From contig FCNS01000040.1 of the NCBI GenBank assembly GCA_900045905.1, forward strand, positions 19,670 to 83,669: a DNA stretch of 64,000 nucleotides, written 5' to 3'. This DNA is from Clostridiales bacterium CHKCI001. GTDB lineage: Bacteria; Bacillota; Clostridia; Lachnospirales; Lachnospiraceae. The notes under the pieces were generated by a model that saw only the letters and a list, made by a program, of their open reading frames with translations, ran no database searches and was not told the DNA's origin. The position numbers and the translations under genes are program-made. Numbering within the stretch: position 1 is the first letter of the stretch; every line of letters begins with the position of its first letter. This document shows, in pieces, positions 1 to 9,104 of the stretch.

Positions 1-335
1 TGTCCCACATCAACTGCAAATACTTTCACTGCTCCATTTTGAAGCATACAATCTGTAAAACCACCCGTAGATGCTCCCACATCCATGCATACTTTTCCAG
101 CCAAAGAAAGATCAAAGTTTTTTATTGATTTTTCCAGCTTTAAGCCACCTCGGCTGACATATTTCAATGTATTTCCTCTTACTTCAATCGGAGAATACGG
201 ATCAAACATAGAACCTGCTTTATCTTCCTTCTGACCTTTCACATATACTTGCCCAGCCATAATAATTGCCTTTGCCTTTTCCCTTGATGGAGCAAAGCCT
301 AAATTAACAAGCAAGACATCCAAACGTTCCTTCAT
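1..335 (-). CDS. tlyA: TlyA family rRNA 2'-O-methyltransferase / hemolysin A homologue (N-terminal part)
   Basis: The first 111 codons are present and the rest lies beyond the left edge. The N-terminus (about residues 1-60) is an S4-type RNA-binding domain starting MKERLDVLLVNLGFA. The SAM-binding motif DVGASTGGFTDCML follows near residue 88. Members of this family methylate 16S and 23S rRNA on cytidine 2'-OH in actinobacteria; the role in clostridia is less certain. It is the next gene after dxs on the same strand, 49 nt downstream, an arrangement common in Firmicutes. The start at 335 is preceded by a weak AAAGG ribosome site. Confidence 0.88.
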   Translation of the reverse strand, partial: MKERLDVLLVNLGFAPSREKAKAIIMAGQVYVKGQKEDKAGSMFDPYSPIEVRGNTLKYVSRGGLKLEKSIKNFDLSLAGKVCMDVGASTGGFTDCMLQNGAVKVFAVDVG

Positions 336-384
336 AATAAACCAAACCTTTCCATCCGATAACTAACTTTTTTAGATATCTGTA

Positions 385-2244
385 CTATCTATTTTTTATC
401 TTAGCAATGATTCCGTCTCTGTCAATACCAAGTATTTGTTTTAGCTCTGAAATTGTTCCTTGTTCAACAAATTCATTCGGAATCCCAATCATCAAAACCT
501 GCATAGAGTAATTTTTTTCGCTAATATAAGCTGCTATTTTTTCTCCCATCCCTCCGTTTAGCACATTTTCCTCCATCGTTACTACAAGTTTATGAGTTCC
601 ATTGAGTTTATCTACACATTGCTTATCCCATGGCTGAATAAATCTCATATTGATTACGGTTGGTTCATATCCATCTTGCTTTAATTTTTGTGCTACTTCC
701 ATCGCCGTCTGCACCATTGTACCAACTGCCAACAACGCAATTTCTTTTCCCTCTTGCAATAACTCGCTTTTTCCAAGTTCAATGGTGGCGCGATGTTCTT
801 TTAATCCTGTATAAGCGGTTCCTTTTGGATAACGAATTGAAATTGGATGATGATAGGTCGCTGCAAAATCCATTCCATCCATAAATTCATATTTGTTTTT
901 AGGAGCAAATATTGCCATGCCAGGAATAGAGCTCATATAAGAAAAATCGAAAACTCCTTGATGTGTTTCTCCATCATTTCCAACTAATCCAGCTCTGTCG
1001 ATCGCAAAAATAACAGGTAAATCATTAATACAAACATCATGAACAATTTGATCGTAGGCTCTTTGTAAAAAAGAAGAATAAATCGCTACAACTGGTTTTA
1101 ATCCAGAAGCTGCAAGTCCCGCTGCAAACGTTACTGCATGTTCTTCTGCAATTCCAACATCAAAAAAACGTTCTGGATATTCTTTCGCAAATCGTTTCAT
1201 TCCTGTTCCATCTGGCATTGCCGCTGTGATACCTACAATCGTATCGTCTTTCGCTGCAATATTACAAAGCATACGTGCAAAAACATCTGTATAAGTAGCT
1301 TCTGTTTTTTTCTGTTTCAGCAAACCAGTTGCAATATCAAACGGAGCAATTCCATGAAATTTTGCTGGGTTTTTAACTGCTGGCTCATATCCCCTTCCTT
1401 TTTGCGTGCGTACATGTACAATTACTGCTCTTTTTAAGCGTTTTGCATCCAAAAACACTCGGATTAATTGACTAGTATCATGTCCATCAATTGGGCCTAG
1501 GTAGGTAATTCCCATATTTTCAAATAACATCCCTGGTATTACAAACTGCTTAATGGTAGACTTTGTTTTACTGATACGCTGTACAATCCGCTCTCCCACT
1601 ACAGGTATTCTAGAAAGTGTATTGGAAACATCTTCTTTTAGATTATTATAAGTAACATCTGTGCGAATCGATTCCAAATAAGCAGATACCCCACCTACAT
1701 TTTTGGATATGGACATATCATTATCATTTAATACAATAATAAAATTAGATTCCAATTGAGCTGCATTATTCAATGCCTCGTATGCCATCCCCCCTGTTAA
1801 TGCTCCATCACCTATAACTGAAATAACAGAATAATCTTCTTTTTTGATATCTCTTGCATATGCCATTCCAAGTCCTACTGATATAGATGTTGTACTATGC
1901 CCTGTATTAAATGCATCACACGGACTTTCTTTTGTTTTTGGAAATCCACTCATTCCTCCTAATTGACGAAGTGTATCAAATCCCTCTTTTCTTCCTGTTA
2001 AGATTTTGTGTGTATAGGATTGATGTCCTACATCCCATATAATCTTATCCTTTGGAATTTGAAATGCCAGATGAAGTGCTAATGTCAGCTCAACAGTACC
2101 CAGATTAGAAGCCAAATGCCCTCCTGTAATACTAATTTTATCAATTAAAAATTCTCTTATCTCCTGTGCTAACTCATCCAATTCTTCTTTTGTCAAGTTA
2201 AGCTTTTGCAAATCTCCAGGCTCATTTATTCGTTCCATTATCAT
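385..2244 (-). CDS. dxs: 1-deoxy-D-xylulose-5-phosphate synthase
   Basis: Condenses pyruvate and glyceraldehyde 3-phosphate to DXP, the first step of the MEP isoprenoid pathway, using thiamine diphosphate. At 619 residues it has the usual length. Visible motifs are HQSYTHKILTGR (about residue 74), the ThDP/Mg GDGALTGG motif (145-152) and GIAEEHAVTFAAG (about 365) with the conserved Glu. The order transketolase N-domain, pyrimidine-binding domain, C-domain is intact. It lies 15 nt downstream of ispA, so precursor supply and prenyl chain synthesis are probably co-transcribed. The start could also be the ATG two codons later. Confidence 0.97.
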   Translation of the reverse strand: MIMERINEPGDLQKLNLTKEELDELAQEIREFLIDKISITGGHLASNLGTVELTLALHLAFQIPKDKIIWDVGHQSYTHKILTGRKEGFDTLRQLGGMSGFPKTKESPCDAFNTGHSTTSISVGLGMAYARDIKKEDYSVISVIGDGALTGGMAYEALNNAAQLESNFIIVLNDNDMSISKNVGGVSAYLESIRTDVTYNNLKEDVSNTLSRIPVVGERIVQRISKTKSTIKQFVIPGMLFENMGITYLGPIDGHDTSQLIRVFLDAKRLKRAVIVHVRTQKGRGYEPAVKNPAKFHGIAPFDIATGLLKQKKTEATYTDVFARMLCNIAAKDDTIVGITAAMPDGTGMKRFAKEYPERFFDVGIAEEHAVTFAAGLAASGLKPVVAIYSSFLQRAYDQIVHDVCINDLPVIFAIDRAGLVGNDGETHQGVFDFSYMSSIPGMAIFAPKNKYEFMDGMDFAATYHHPISIRYPKGTAYTGLKEHRATIELGKSELLQEGKEIALLAVGTMVQTAMEVAQKLKQDGYEPTVINMRFIQPWDKQCVDKLNGTHKLVVTMEENVLNGGMGEKIAAYISEKNYSMQVLMIGIPNEFVEQGTISELKQILGIDRDGIIAKIKNR

Positions 2245-2259
2245 TGATTTATAGCCCCT

Positions 2260-3144
2260 TTACCGTTCTCTTGTAATCAACATTTGGATAAGCTCTTCTA
2301 AAAACAAGTTTTGTCCTGGCAGTTGCTTTAATTCTTGAATTGCTTGCTGTGAAATACAATCCACATCTTTTTTAGACTGTTCCAAACCATTTAATGTAAC
2401 ATAGGTCGTTTTATTATTCTTTTCATCGCTCATAACAGGTTTTCCAAGTACCTCTGTTGTACTTGTTAAATCTAAAATATCATCTCTAATTTGAAATGCC
2501 ATACCAATCTTTGCTGCAATCTGTTCTACTATTTTTATTTCTTGTTCACAAGCTCCAGCTAAAACTGCTCCAATCATCATAGATGCTTCTAATAATGCCC
2601 CTGTTTTTAAACGATAAACAAAATCCAATTGTTCTCGATTCATTGGACAGTTCGTAAGTTGAACATCTACTGTCTGTCCACCAATCATGCCATAAATTCC
2701 CGTTTTCTCTGCCAGAATTTTAATTGCCTGTCCAATACAAACAGGATCTGCTTTCATGGAAAAGGCTTTCGCCGCTGTCTCAAAAGCATAAATCATGAGA
2801 GCATCTCCCGCTAATACCGCCATATCATAGCCAAACTTTTTCCAGACTGTAGGTTCTCCTCTTCGGAACTCATCATTATCCATACATGGTAAATCATCAT
2901 GGATTAATGAAGAGGTATGAATCATTTCAATTGCAGCCATAAATGGTTCAATTACTTCATCTCTACCACCAAATAATTGATATACTTCCTTCATAATCAT
3001 CGGACGTAACCGTTTTCCGCCCACTTTGATGCTATAATTACAAGCCTCAAAAATTGTTTTCTGCGGACCTTCTTCTACTGGCAAATAGTTAGAAATGATT
3101 CGTTCTATCTCTGCCACTTTTTCTATTATTTTCTCATTTTTCAC
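2260..3144 (-). CDS. ispA: Polyprenyl (farnesyl/geranylgeranyl) diphosphate synthase
   Basis: Trans-isoprenyl diphosphate synthase that extends DMAPP/GPP with IPP. Both aspartate-rich motifs are present: the first in HDDLPCMDNDEFRRG and the second in QIRDDILDLTS. Length is 294 residues from the preferred GTG at 3144. That GTG follows GGTGAT, which matches the extended Shine-Dalgarno sequence. An upstream in-frame GTG at 3162 would overlap xseB by 29 nt and has no good ribosome site. The xseA-xseB-ispA-dxs order is typical of Firmicutes. Chain length cannot be read with confidence from the sequence, so the ispA symbol is by convention. Confidence 0.93.
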   Translation of the reverse strand: MKNEKIIEKVAEIERIISNYLPVEEGPQKTIFEACNYSIKVGGKRLRPMIMKEVYQLFGGRDEVIEPFMAAIEMIHTSSLIHDDLPCMDNDEFRRGEPTVWKKFGYDMAVLAGDALMIYAFETAAKAFSMKADPVCIGQAIKILAEKTGIYGMIGGQTVDVQLTNCPMNREQLDFVYRLKTGALLEASMMIGAVLAGACEQEIKIVEQIAAKIGMAFQIRDDILDLTSTTEVLGKPVMSDEKNNKTTYVTLNGLEQSKKDVDCISQQAIQELKQLPGQNLFLEELIQMLITRER

Positions 3145-3328
3145 TTGTATCACCGCTTTCACTCAGTATTTTTATTTTCTTCTCTACTCGATCTAACTGT
3201 GAAGAACATTTTTTAATCAGTTTTATTCCCGCTTCAAAGCTTGCTAATGCTTCTTCTAATGTTTGATTTCCTTGTTCCATATCACGAACAATTTGATCCA
3301 ATTGTTCTAGATTTTCATCTATCGTCAT
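3134..3328 (-). CDS. xseB: Exodeoxyribonuclease VII small subunit
   Basis: A 64-residue helical protein with the family pattern (LEQLDQIVRDMEQGNQTLEEALASFE) split over one helical hairpin. It pairs with XseA to form exonuclease VII, which degrades single-stranded DNA to oligonucleotides. It overlaps the end of xseA by 14 nt and its stop lies inside the start of ispA, which suggests translational coupling. The AAGGAGC ribosome site is well placed upstream of the ATG. Confidence 0.93.
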   Translation of the reverse strand: MTIDENLEQLDQIVRDMEQGNQTLEEALASFEAGIKLIKKCSSQLDRVEKKIKILSESGDTSEK

Positions 3329-4529
3329 AGCGAATCTGCTCCTTTTTCAACACTTTTGTCTGAACTCTTCCATCTTTCAGGCGGAGTGAAAGTATTTCTC
3401 CAACCTTGACCTGATCCATAGACTCAATCGGATTTCCATCTTGATTAGAAATATAGGCATATCCTCCCGTCAACTTATTCAATGGAGAAACTCCTTGAAG
3501 TCTTCTTGCAATTAGTTCTAAACGATGTCTATTTATTTCTAAACTATGCTCTATATTTCGCTGCAAATCCCCCTGAAGTTTTAATAAATATTGTTTTTTT
3601 TGCAACAATTGATTACCAGGATGCAAAAGTCGCAATCTTAAGAGTTCCCTTTCTAGACGATGTTTCTCCAATTGCAATCTCTGATTCATTGAGATTTCCA
3701 TTCGCTGTTTGATTTCTCCTAACATACCATCCAATAATCGATAATCGAAAACTGCCAATTCGGCAGCAGCAGATGGAGTAGGTGCACGCAGATCTGCCAC
3801 AAAATCTGCAATAGTAAAATCCACTTCATGCCCAACAGCAGAAATAATGGGCGTTTCACATTCAAAGATCGCCCTTGCAACAATCTCTTCATTAAATGCC
3901 CATAAATCTTCGATTGAACCACCGCCTCTTCCGACAATAATACAATCCAAATTCATACGATCCAGAATTTGGATTCCATGGACAATACTTTCAGCAGCTC
4001 CAATTCCCTGCACAAGAGCTGGCTGGAGATAGAGCTGCACATAGGGATTCCTTCTAGATGCAATCTGAATAATATCATGAATCGCTGCACCAGTCGCCGC
4101 TGTTACAATTCCAATTGACATTGCATAATGTGGAATGGGCTGTTTATACTCTTCTGCAAACATCCCCATTTCTTCCAGCCTCAGTTTTAACTCCTGAAAC
4201 TTTTGATATAGATCTCCTGCTCCATCCTGTTCAATCTGATTTGCATAAAGCTGATAACGTCCGTCTCTTTCGTAAACATTCACCATTCCACTGCAAACCA
4301 CCTGCTGGCCTTCTTGCAAACGAAATTTTAGGCCTTTTCGATTTTGATAGAACATAACACATGCCAGCGTGCTATTTTCATCTTTCAATGTAAAATAAAT
4401 ATGCCCGCTGGTATGATACTTACAATTGGATACTTCCCCTTTAATTTTAATTTTGTTCAGAGCAAAATCTTGTGTAAACATATTTTTTATATAGGTATTA
4501 ACCTGTCTAACTGTATATATACTTGCCAT
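3315..4529 (-). CDS. xseA: Exodeoxyribonuclease VII large subunit
   Basis: Catalytic subunit of exonuclease VII, 404 residues. An N-terminal OB-fold (about 1-100; GEVSNCKYHTSGHIYFTLKD) is followed by the nuclease domain. The conserved GRGGGSIEDLWAFN lies near residue 200 and the SAVGHEVDFTIADFVAD segment follows. The C-terminal half is a long helical region that contacts XseB. The start is only 1 nt after the nusB stop, so the two genes are tightly coupled. Confidence 0.96.
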   Translation of the reverse strand: MASIYTVRQVNTYIKNMFTQDFALNKIKIKGEVSNCKYHTSGHIYFTLKDENSTLACVMFYQNRKGLKFRLQEGQQVVCSGMVNVYERDGRYQLYANQIEQDGAGDLYQKFQELKLRLEEMGMFAEEYKQPIPHYAMSIGIVTAATGAAIHDIIQIASRRNPYVQLYLQPALVQGIGAAESIVHGIQILDRMNLDCIIVGRGGGSIEDLWAFNEEIVARAIFECETPIISAVGHEVDFTIADFVADLRAPTPSAAAELAVFDYRLLDGMLGEIKQRMEISMNQRLQLEKHRLERELLRLRLLHPGNQLLQKKQYLLKLQGDLQRNIEHSLEINRHRLELIARRLQGVSPLNKLTGGYAYISNQDGNPIESMDQVKVGEILSLRLKDGRVQTKVLKKEQIRYDDR

Positions 4530-4530
4530 A

Positions 4531-4929
4531 TTATCTCATCAATTTTGCCAAAATTCCATTAACGAATTGAGGTGAGCTATCTCCCCCAAATTTTTTTGCA
4601 ATTTCTACTGCTTCATTTACAGCAACTTTTTCTGGAACCTGATCATCATAGCGCATCTCATACAATGCCAACCGGATAATTGTTAAATCCACCTTACCCA
4701 TACGATTTAACTTCCATCCCTCCGATACAGCCGCAATTTCTTCATCTAATTCAGGGATTTTATCAAAAATATTTTTTGCTCTAGCAGCCATAGCCTCTCT
4801 TTGCTCTTGTGTCAGTTCGTCCTCCTCCTGAAGGAAATTATCTACTTGTTCTTCTAACTCTTCTGATGGATAAAACTCCTTGTGAAAAAGCATTTTAAAT
4901 GTATATTCTCTTAACTGTCTGCGAAACAT
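4531..4929 (-). CDS. nusB: Transcription antitermination factor NusB
   Basis: An all-helical RNA-binding protein of 132 residues that works with NusE (S10) at boxA of rRNA operons. The family hallmarks REYTFKMLFHKEF at the N-terminus and KVAVNEAVEIAKKFGGDSSPQFVNGIL at the C-terminus are present (here given as two conserved stretches of one helix pair). The AGGAGG site sits 5 nt before the ATG. It lies between asp23 and xseA, a common Firmicute arrangement. Confidence 0.95.
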   Translation of the reverse strand: MFRRQLREYTFKMLFHKEFYPSEELEEQVDNFLQEEDELTQEQREAMAARAKNIFDKIPELDEEIAAVSEGWKLNRMGKVDLTIIRLALYEMRYDDQVPEKVAVNEAVEIAKKFGGDSSPQFVNGILAKLMR

Positions 4930-4988
4930 CTTGTCCTCCTGCGCCGTAATTTACAGCGTTCCTTTCTTTTGCTACTAATCATTTTTTA

Positions 4989-5363
4989 CTAGTCTATATT
5001 GACACCAGCAATTGTAATATTGACATCCAAGACTTCTAGTCCTGTCATATTTTCAATTGCAGATTTCACACGTTCTTGTACTTTTGCACATACTTCTGGA
5101 ATGCTATGTCCATATTCTAAGTTTAAAGAAAGCTTAACTGAGACTGTAGAATCAATTACTTCTACTGATACTCCTTTTGATAAACTTTTCATTCCCATCC
5201 GTTCTATAATCTCTCTTGTAGCATTACCAGCCATAGCGGCAACCCCTTTTACTTCGGTTGCCGCCAGACCTGCGATAATCGCAACAACTTCGTCTGCAAT
5301 CCGTACTTCTCCAATTTTTTCTTGCTTTTCACTTGTATATATTCTTTCTGATTCCTTAGCCAC
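4989..5363 (-). CDS. Asp23/Gls24 family envelope stress response protein
   Basis: A DUF322/Asp23 protein of 124 residues with the pattern VRIADEVVAIIAGLAATEVKG and a C-terminal LDVNITIAGV. The family is membrane-associated in staphylococci and often sits beside nusB in Firmicutes; its molecular role is unclear. Translation starts at a GTG 7 nt after AGGAGGT. A strong sigma-A-type promoter directly upstream (5404-5431) suggests that it begins the housekeeping unit asp23-nusB-xseA-xseB-ispA-dxs-tlyA. Confidence 0.92.
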   Translation of the reverse strand: MAKESERIYTSEKQEKIGEVRIADEVVAIIAGLAATEVKGVAAMAGNATREIIERMGMKSLSKGVSVEVIDSTVSVKLSLNLEYGHSIPEVCAKVQERVKSAIENMTGLEVLDVNITIAGVNID

Positions 5364-5403
5364 AACCGTACCTCCTAAGTTGATTGATCTTTTTCATACG
5401 TCC

Positions 5404-5431
5404 ATTATAACAAATTTATGCATAAATGCAA
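5404..5431 (-). promoter_or_regulatory. Sigma-A-type promoter for asp23-nusB operon
   Basis: On the minus strand there is TTGCAT, a 16-nt spacer and a perfect TATAAT, ending about 40 nt before the GTG of asp23. It lies in the 85-nt gap between spoIIIAH and asp23 and separates the vegetative genes from the sporulation operon. Confidence 0.7.
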
Positions 5432-5448
5432 ATTATATTTTCTGATTT

Positions 5449-6312
5449 TTACTGATTTGTTTCCATAAGTGTGATAACGATATGATCAATACCAATATCC
5501 GTCTTTCTTTTTACAATATCTTCCACTTGTGCACGCTCTGCATCTGTTAGACTATCTTTACATATCACAACGTCAGCCTCTCCATCCACAATACTAACAA
5601 CTGACTCAGTAAATCCTTTTGTTTTTAACAGCGATTCTGCTGCATTTTCTTTATCTGCTGCATCGGTTAATTTTACCATATTATCAATTGCACTCTGTTT
5701 TTCTTGAGCTGATGCAACCTCACTATTAATAACCTCTAATAATGCATCTTTATTCATTCCTCGTACTTGTTCCCGATTTAGTTTTACCTGAGCCATAAAA
5801 TCTGCAACCGTTAATCCACTTGTTAAAACAGCTTCTCCTGGATTTTCCAGTACATCTGCCATATCTTGATCCAAACTTTGAATATCTTGTTCATTTTGTG
5901 TTACAGCTGCATCTGTACTTTCCATCGAAGCACTGGCTGTTTCAGACGTACTTTCTGAAGTGCCTTCCGATGCTGCAACCGCAGTTGTTGTCTCTGCCTG
6001 AGAGGAAACATCTGCACTGCTTTCCTGTGCCGCTGATGTAGAAGCCGTAGATTCAGAAGAAACCGTTTGAGATTCTGACTCTGCCTGTGCTGTTGATGTA
6101 GAAGCCGCAGTGGAATTTTTATCTTGAATCACATCCTGATCCGATACAGTTAAATTCCCTGCAATATATGTATCTCCACTTTGCGCTGCTTCATTCGCAG
6201 GATATAATTCTCCAGCCCCATCTTTTCCAGCGTAAGTAAGATAGCCTGCCACTGCGATCATGATTGCCAGTGCTGACACTACAATTTGATTTCTTCGGAA
6301 TGCTTTTTTCAT
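5449..6312 (-). CDS. spoIIIAH: Stage III sporulation protein AH
   Basis: Mother-cell component of the SpoIIIA-SpoIIQ channel (feeding tube) that spans the space between mother cell and forespore. An N-terminal membrane segment (about residues 9-27) is followed by a very long Ser/Thr/Ala/Glu-rich linker (about 40-145), then a YscJ/FliF-like ring-forming domain (about 150-287). At 287 residues it is longer than the Bacillus protein of roughly 218, the extra length being the linker. It is the last gene of the operon, 24 nt after spoIIIAG. Confidence 0.9.
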   Translation of the reverse strand: MKKAFRRNQIVVSALAIMIAVAGYLTYAGKDGAGELYPANEAAQSGDTYIAGNLTVSDQDVIQDKNSTAASTSTAQAESESQTVSSESTASTSAAQESSADVSSQAETTTAVAASEGTSESTSETASASMESTDAAVTQNEQDIQSLDQDMADVLENPGEAVLTSGLTVADFMAQVKLNREQVRGMNKDALLEVINSEVASAQEKQSAIDNMVKLTDAADKENAAESLLKTKGFTESVVSIVDGEADVVICKDSLTDAERAQVEDIVKRKTDIGIDHIVITLMETNQ

Positions 6313-6336
6313 AGATCATCCTACTCCTTTACTCTC

Positions 6337-6930
6337 TTAAATCTTTCTTTTTAATACTTTTATTTTATGAGGAGAAATGTCAAATAATGCTTGTACTGCT
6401 TCATTTATTTCTGTGACAATGGAAGGAGAGTCTGCTCCATCAGCCAAAACAACAACACCTTCTACAATCGGATTGATTTCTTTAATTATATAAGGCTCTC
6501 CCCCAGAAGAATCTCCAATCAATACAGTATCTTCTTTCTTCTGCACCTCTTTACTAATTCTAGTTCCCCCTTCCTTATCCTGTTCTGTTAAAGAATTTTC
6601 CGATTCCTCCACATTTTTATCAATTACTTTTTCTTCCGAAGATTTCAATGTAATCATTACCTCAGCTGTTCCGACTCCATCCATCTGTTCCAAGATTCGT
6701 TTTAATTTTTGTTCCAACTCCAAAGCATAATCGCTATCCTGTTCTGTTAGCGTTTGCGTTTGTTTGGAATCTGTCTTGTCGCTCGATGTTTTTTTTGCAG
6801 GAATAGCGGCTAGGATTAAAAGGATTCCTGCCAGAACTAAAAGAATCCACTTTTCTCCTCCCATTTTTTTTATTGTTATCCATAAGGATTTTTTTTTATC
6901 CTCTTCTGATCCTTTATATTTTTCATCCAT
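6337..6930 (-). CDS. spoIIIAG: Stage III sporulation protein AG
   Basis: A 197-residue protein with one membrane segment (about 29-46, WILLVLAGILLILAAIP) and an extracytoplasmic domain related to ring-forming secretion proteins. In Bacillus, SpoIIIAG forms a large oligomeric ring in the mother-cell membrane that surrounds the engulfed forespore. The C-terminal motif GVVVLADGADSP is typical of the family. It lies between spoIIIAF and spoIIIAH. Confidence 0.93.
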   Translation of the reverse strand: MDEKYKGSEEDKKKSLWITIKKMGGEKWILLVLAGILLILAAIPAKKTSSDKTDSKQTQTLTEQDSDYALELEQKLKRILEQMDGVGTAEVMITLKSSEEKVIDKNVEESENSLTEQDKEGGTRISKEVQKKEDTVLIGDSSGGEPYIIKEINPIVEGVVVLADGADSPSIVTEINEAVQALFDISPHKIKVLKRKI

Positions 6931-6944
6931 GCTTCATCCCTGCC

Positions 6945-7511
6945 TTATTTTTTTTTCATTATAATATACTTCTCTGCAACCTGATATTCTTTTGCAATTT
7001 CACTTTTCCACTGTTGGATTTGATCTTCTTGTGTATTGACCGCCTCACCTTTTTCAATTACGACTGGCGCAATAATAAAATCTTCTTCTTCCTTTTCTTC
7101 AAAACAAATTTGCATTTGCTGTATTACACCAAAATTTTCATCCTTCCCCCATTGGATCTCTAATTCCACAATATCCCATCCTTTTTCGTTTGCAGAAGTT
7201 GTCAACTCTTCTTGAATCTGCACTTTATAAGCATCTAAAATGGCCTGATTTCTTTGTGCTTCTACCTCCTTTAGTTCAGGCAATGCTTCTATTTCATCTG
7301 TGACAGCTGGATAAAATTCGAAATATCCATTTAACAAAGAATCGTTTTGAAACAGTTTTAAAAATGGTCGTGCAATTAAAACAGCTAAAATTAATCCTAG
7401 AAAAAGTTGTACATACTTTTTATATTTTTCTGATGGCACAATCGTAAGAATCATTGCAATTAAAATTAGATAAACGACAAGATTCCGAGTCCAGGATAAA
7501 ATAAAGTCCAT
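6945..7511 (-). CDS. spoIIIAF: Stage III sporulation protein AF
   Basis: A 188-residue membrane protein with two N-terminal transmembrane helices (about 8-27 and 35-52) and a soluble C-terminal domain, as in SpoIIIAF. The chosen ATG at 7511 follows GGGAGGAT by 9 nt and lies 6 nt after the spoIIIAE stop. A longer reading frame beginning at 7553 would run back into spoIIIAE and lacks a ribosome site. Part of the mother-cell SpoIIIA complex. Confidence 0.92.
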   Translation of the reverse strand: MDFILSWTRNLVVYLILIAMILTIVPSEKYKKYVQLFLGLILAVLIARPFLKLFQNDSLLNGYFEFYPAVTDEIEALPELKEVEAQRNQAILDAYKVQIQEELTTSANEKGWDIVELEIQWGKDENFGVIQQMQICFEEKEEEDFIIAPVVIEKGEAVNTQEDQIQQWKSEIAKEYQVAEKYIIMKKK

Positions 7512-7516
7512 TTTGA

Positions 7517-8629
7517 CTATCCTCCCAAATAGCTTATGTTTGTTGTCTGACAAACAACCACTATGGTAATAAAAAATAGAAAACCCGATACAAAAATAAC
7601 CCGTATCAATAGCTTACTTCCCTCTGCCACCGCAGTAATCGAATTACCCATACGTTCATCAGACATAGGCTGAATGATAGCTGCTGCAATATAGTAGAAA
7701 ATTGTAATGATTGCTAACTTAAACAATGGAATGATCGTAATAGCAATTATTATAATTAATGCTGCAGTTCCAATTCCATTCTTTATTAAAACGCCTCCTC
7801 CAATTACCATTTGCGAAATAGCAGAAGCACTATCTCCTACTCCTGGAATAATCTTTACAGCTTTTTGAATTGCATTTGTTTTTATTGCATCTGCAAATGG
7901 AAGAATCAATCCTTGAATTACTTGTATTCCTAATATAATTCCTAGAATTGTCTTTATTCCCCATTCAATTACCAACTTCAACAGTTCCGCCGTCTTGGAT
8001 AAATAGTCTTGTTCTGAAATCTGATTCACAAACAATAGTGTTACATACATTCCAATCATTGGAATAATTATATTTTTTAGTATCCATTCCATTACAGAAA
8101 TGGCTCCAAATGCAGTTTCATAAAATGCTGCTGATGTTAAACTACCTCCTACAAATGCAACCGCTAGAAAAAAAGTCGGCAAAAGTACCTTCATAAATCC
8201 TAAAATCGTATCCAACATAGCTGTTGCAATTGATACTGCCGCTGAAAAAGCTACTGCCAGTATTCCAATCATCAACAAATAAGTAATAAAAAAACCTGTC
8301 TCAGAAATATCACTATTCCGAAATACAGAAGAAAAATTTGTAAACACAGCTCCAATCACGGCAATTAAAATAACATTCAGAAGTATCGTTCGATTCGCTT
8401 CTATTTCCGAAAAAAGAAGCTGATGAATCCATTCCAATCCAGTAGAAAAAATTGACTGACTATCTCCACTCATTAATTCTGTTACCATCTCAACAAAATT
8501 TAGATTTGTATCTGGCAATTCTTCTTCCAAAAAATTCTGGATTTCTGAGAAATCATATCCATCTAATGAAGGAAAACTCTCCACGGATGTCGTGGCTGTT
8601 AACAACCACATACATAATCCAATTAGCAT
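7517..8629 (-). CDS. spoIIIAE: Stage III sporulation protein AE
   Basis: A polytopic membrane protein of 370 residues. An N-terminal signal-like segment is followed by an extracytoplasmic stretch (about 20-80) and a run of about seven transmembrane helices, including the Gly-rich PGVGDSASAISQMVIGGG region. It is thought to form a membrane channel part of the SpoIIIA apparatus. A strong GGAGGG ribosome site precedes the ATG. The 79-nt gap to spoIIIAD is the largest inside the operon. Confidence 0.94.
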   Translation of the reverse strand: MLIGLCMWLLTATTSVESFPSLDGYDFSEIQNFLEEELPDTNLNFVEMVTELMSGDSQSIFSTGLEWIHQLLFSEIEANRTILLNVILIAVIGAVFTNFSSVFRNSDISETGFFITYLLMIGILAVAFSAAVSIATAMLDTILGFMKVLLPTFFLAVAFVGGSLTSAAFYETAFGAISVMEWILKNIIIPMIGMYVTLLFVNQISEQDYLSKTAELLKLVIEWGIKTILGIILGIQVIQGLILPFADAIKTNAIQKAVKIIPGVGDSASAISQMVIGGGVLIKNGIGTAALIIIIAITIIPLFKLAIITIFYYIAAAIIQPMSDERMGNSITAVAEGSKLLIRVIFVSGFLFFITIVVVCQTTNISYLGG

Positions 8630-8708
8630 TTCGCTTCCCTCCTTCCATAAAATGAGAACGTATCAAAATGAGTGGAAAATGATCTGTTCTGTGTTATTGT
8701 ATCGTGTT

Positions 8709-9092
8709 TTATCCTTGAATTAGCTGTGTTACAGTATCCAATAATGCCAATAAAATAGGAATACTTAATACAAGAATGGAAAGTTTAGCAAATAATTCAA
8801 TCTGACCTCCAATCGCACTATGTCCACAATCACGGCATACATCTGCTCCAAATTCTGCAATGTAAGTAATCCCAATAATCTTAATTAATGTTCCTACATA
8901 GGCAGAATCCAAATCTACATAAGATTGTATTTTATGTATGGTTTCCACAATAAGATGAATTTGACTGATCGCAAATGCAAAGATTAGTACACCCGCAGCA
9001 AGAGCCAAATAACCGCTGTATTCAGGTTTCATTTCTTTTAATTGAAGAGCTAAGAGTGCAGCCCCAATTCCAATCAGAGCAACTGCAACCAT
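8709..9092 (-). CDS. spoIIIAD: Stage III sporulation protein AD
   Basis: A 127-residue, almost wholly hydrophobic protein with four predicted membrane helices. The conserved GITYIAEFGADVCRDCGHSA motif (about residues 73-92) is diagnostic of SpoIIIAD. Start by AGGAGGT, 6-7 nt upstream. It lies 12 nt after spoIIIAC. Confidence 0.95.
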   Translation of the reverse strand: MVAVALIGIGAALLALQLKEMKPEYSGYLALAAGVLIFAFAISQIHLIVETIHKIQSYVDLDSAYVGTLIKIIGITYIAEFGADVCRDCGHSAIGGQIELFAKLSILVLSIPILLALLDTVTQLIQG

Positions 9093-9104
9093 AGATTTTA
9101 CCTC

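Noticed and set aside
4999..5445. 148-codon plus-strand frame over asp23
   Set aside because: It is antisense to a conserved gene and no ribosome site or family resemblance is present.
5820..6041. Plus-strand frame antisense to spoIIIAH
   Set aside because: It is opposite the low-complexity linker, which gives long chance frames on the other strand.
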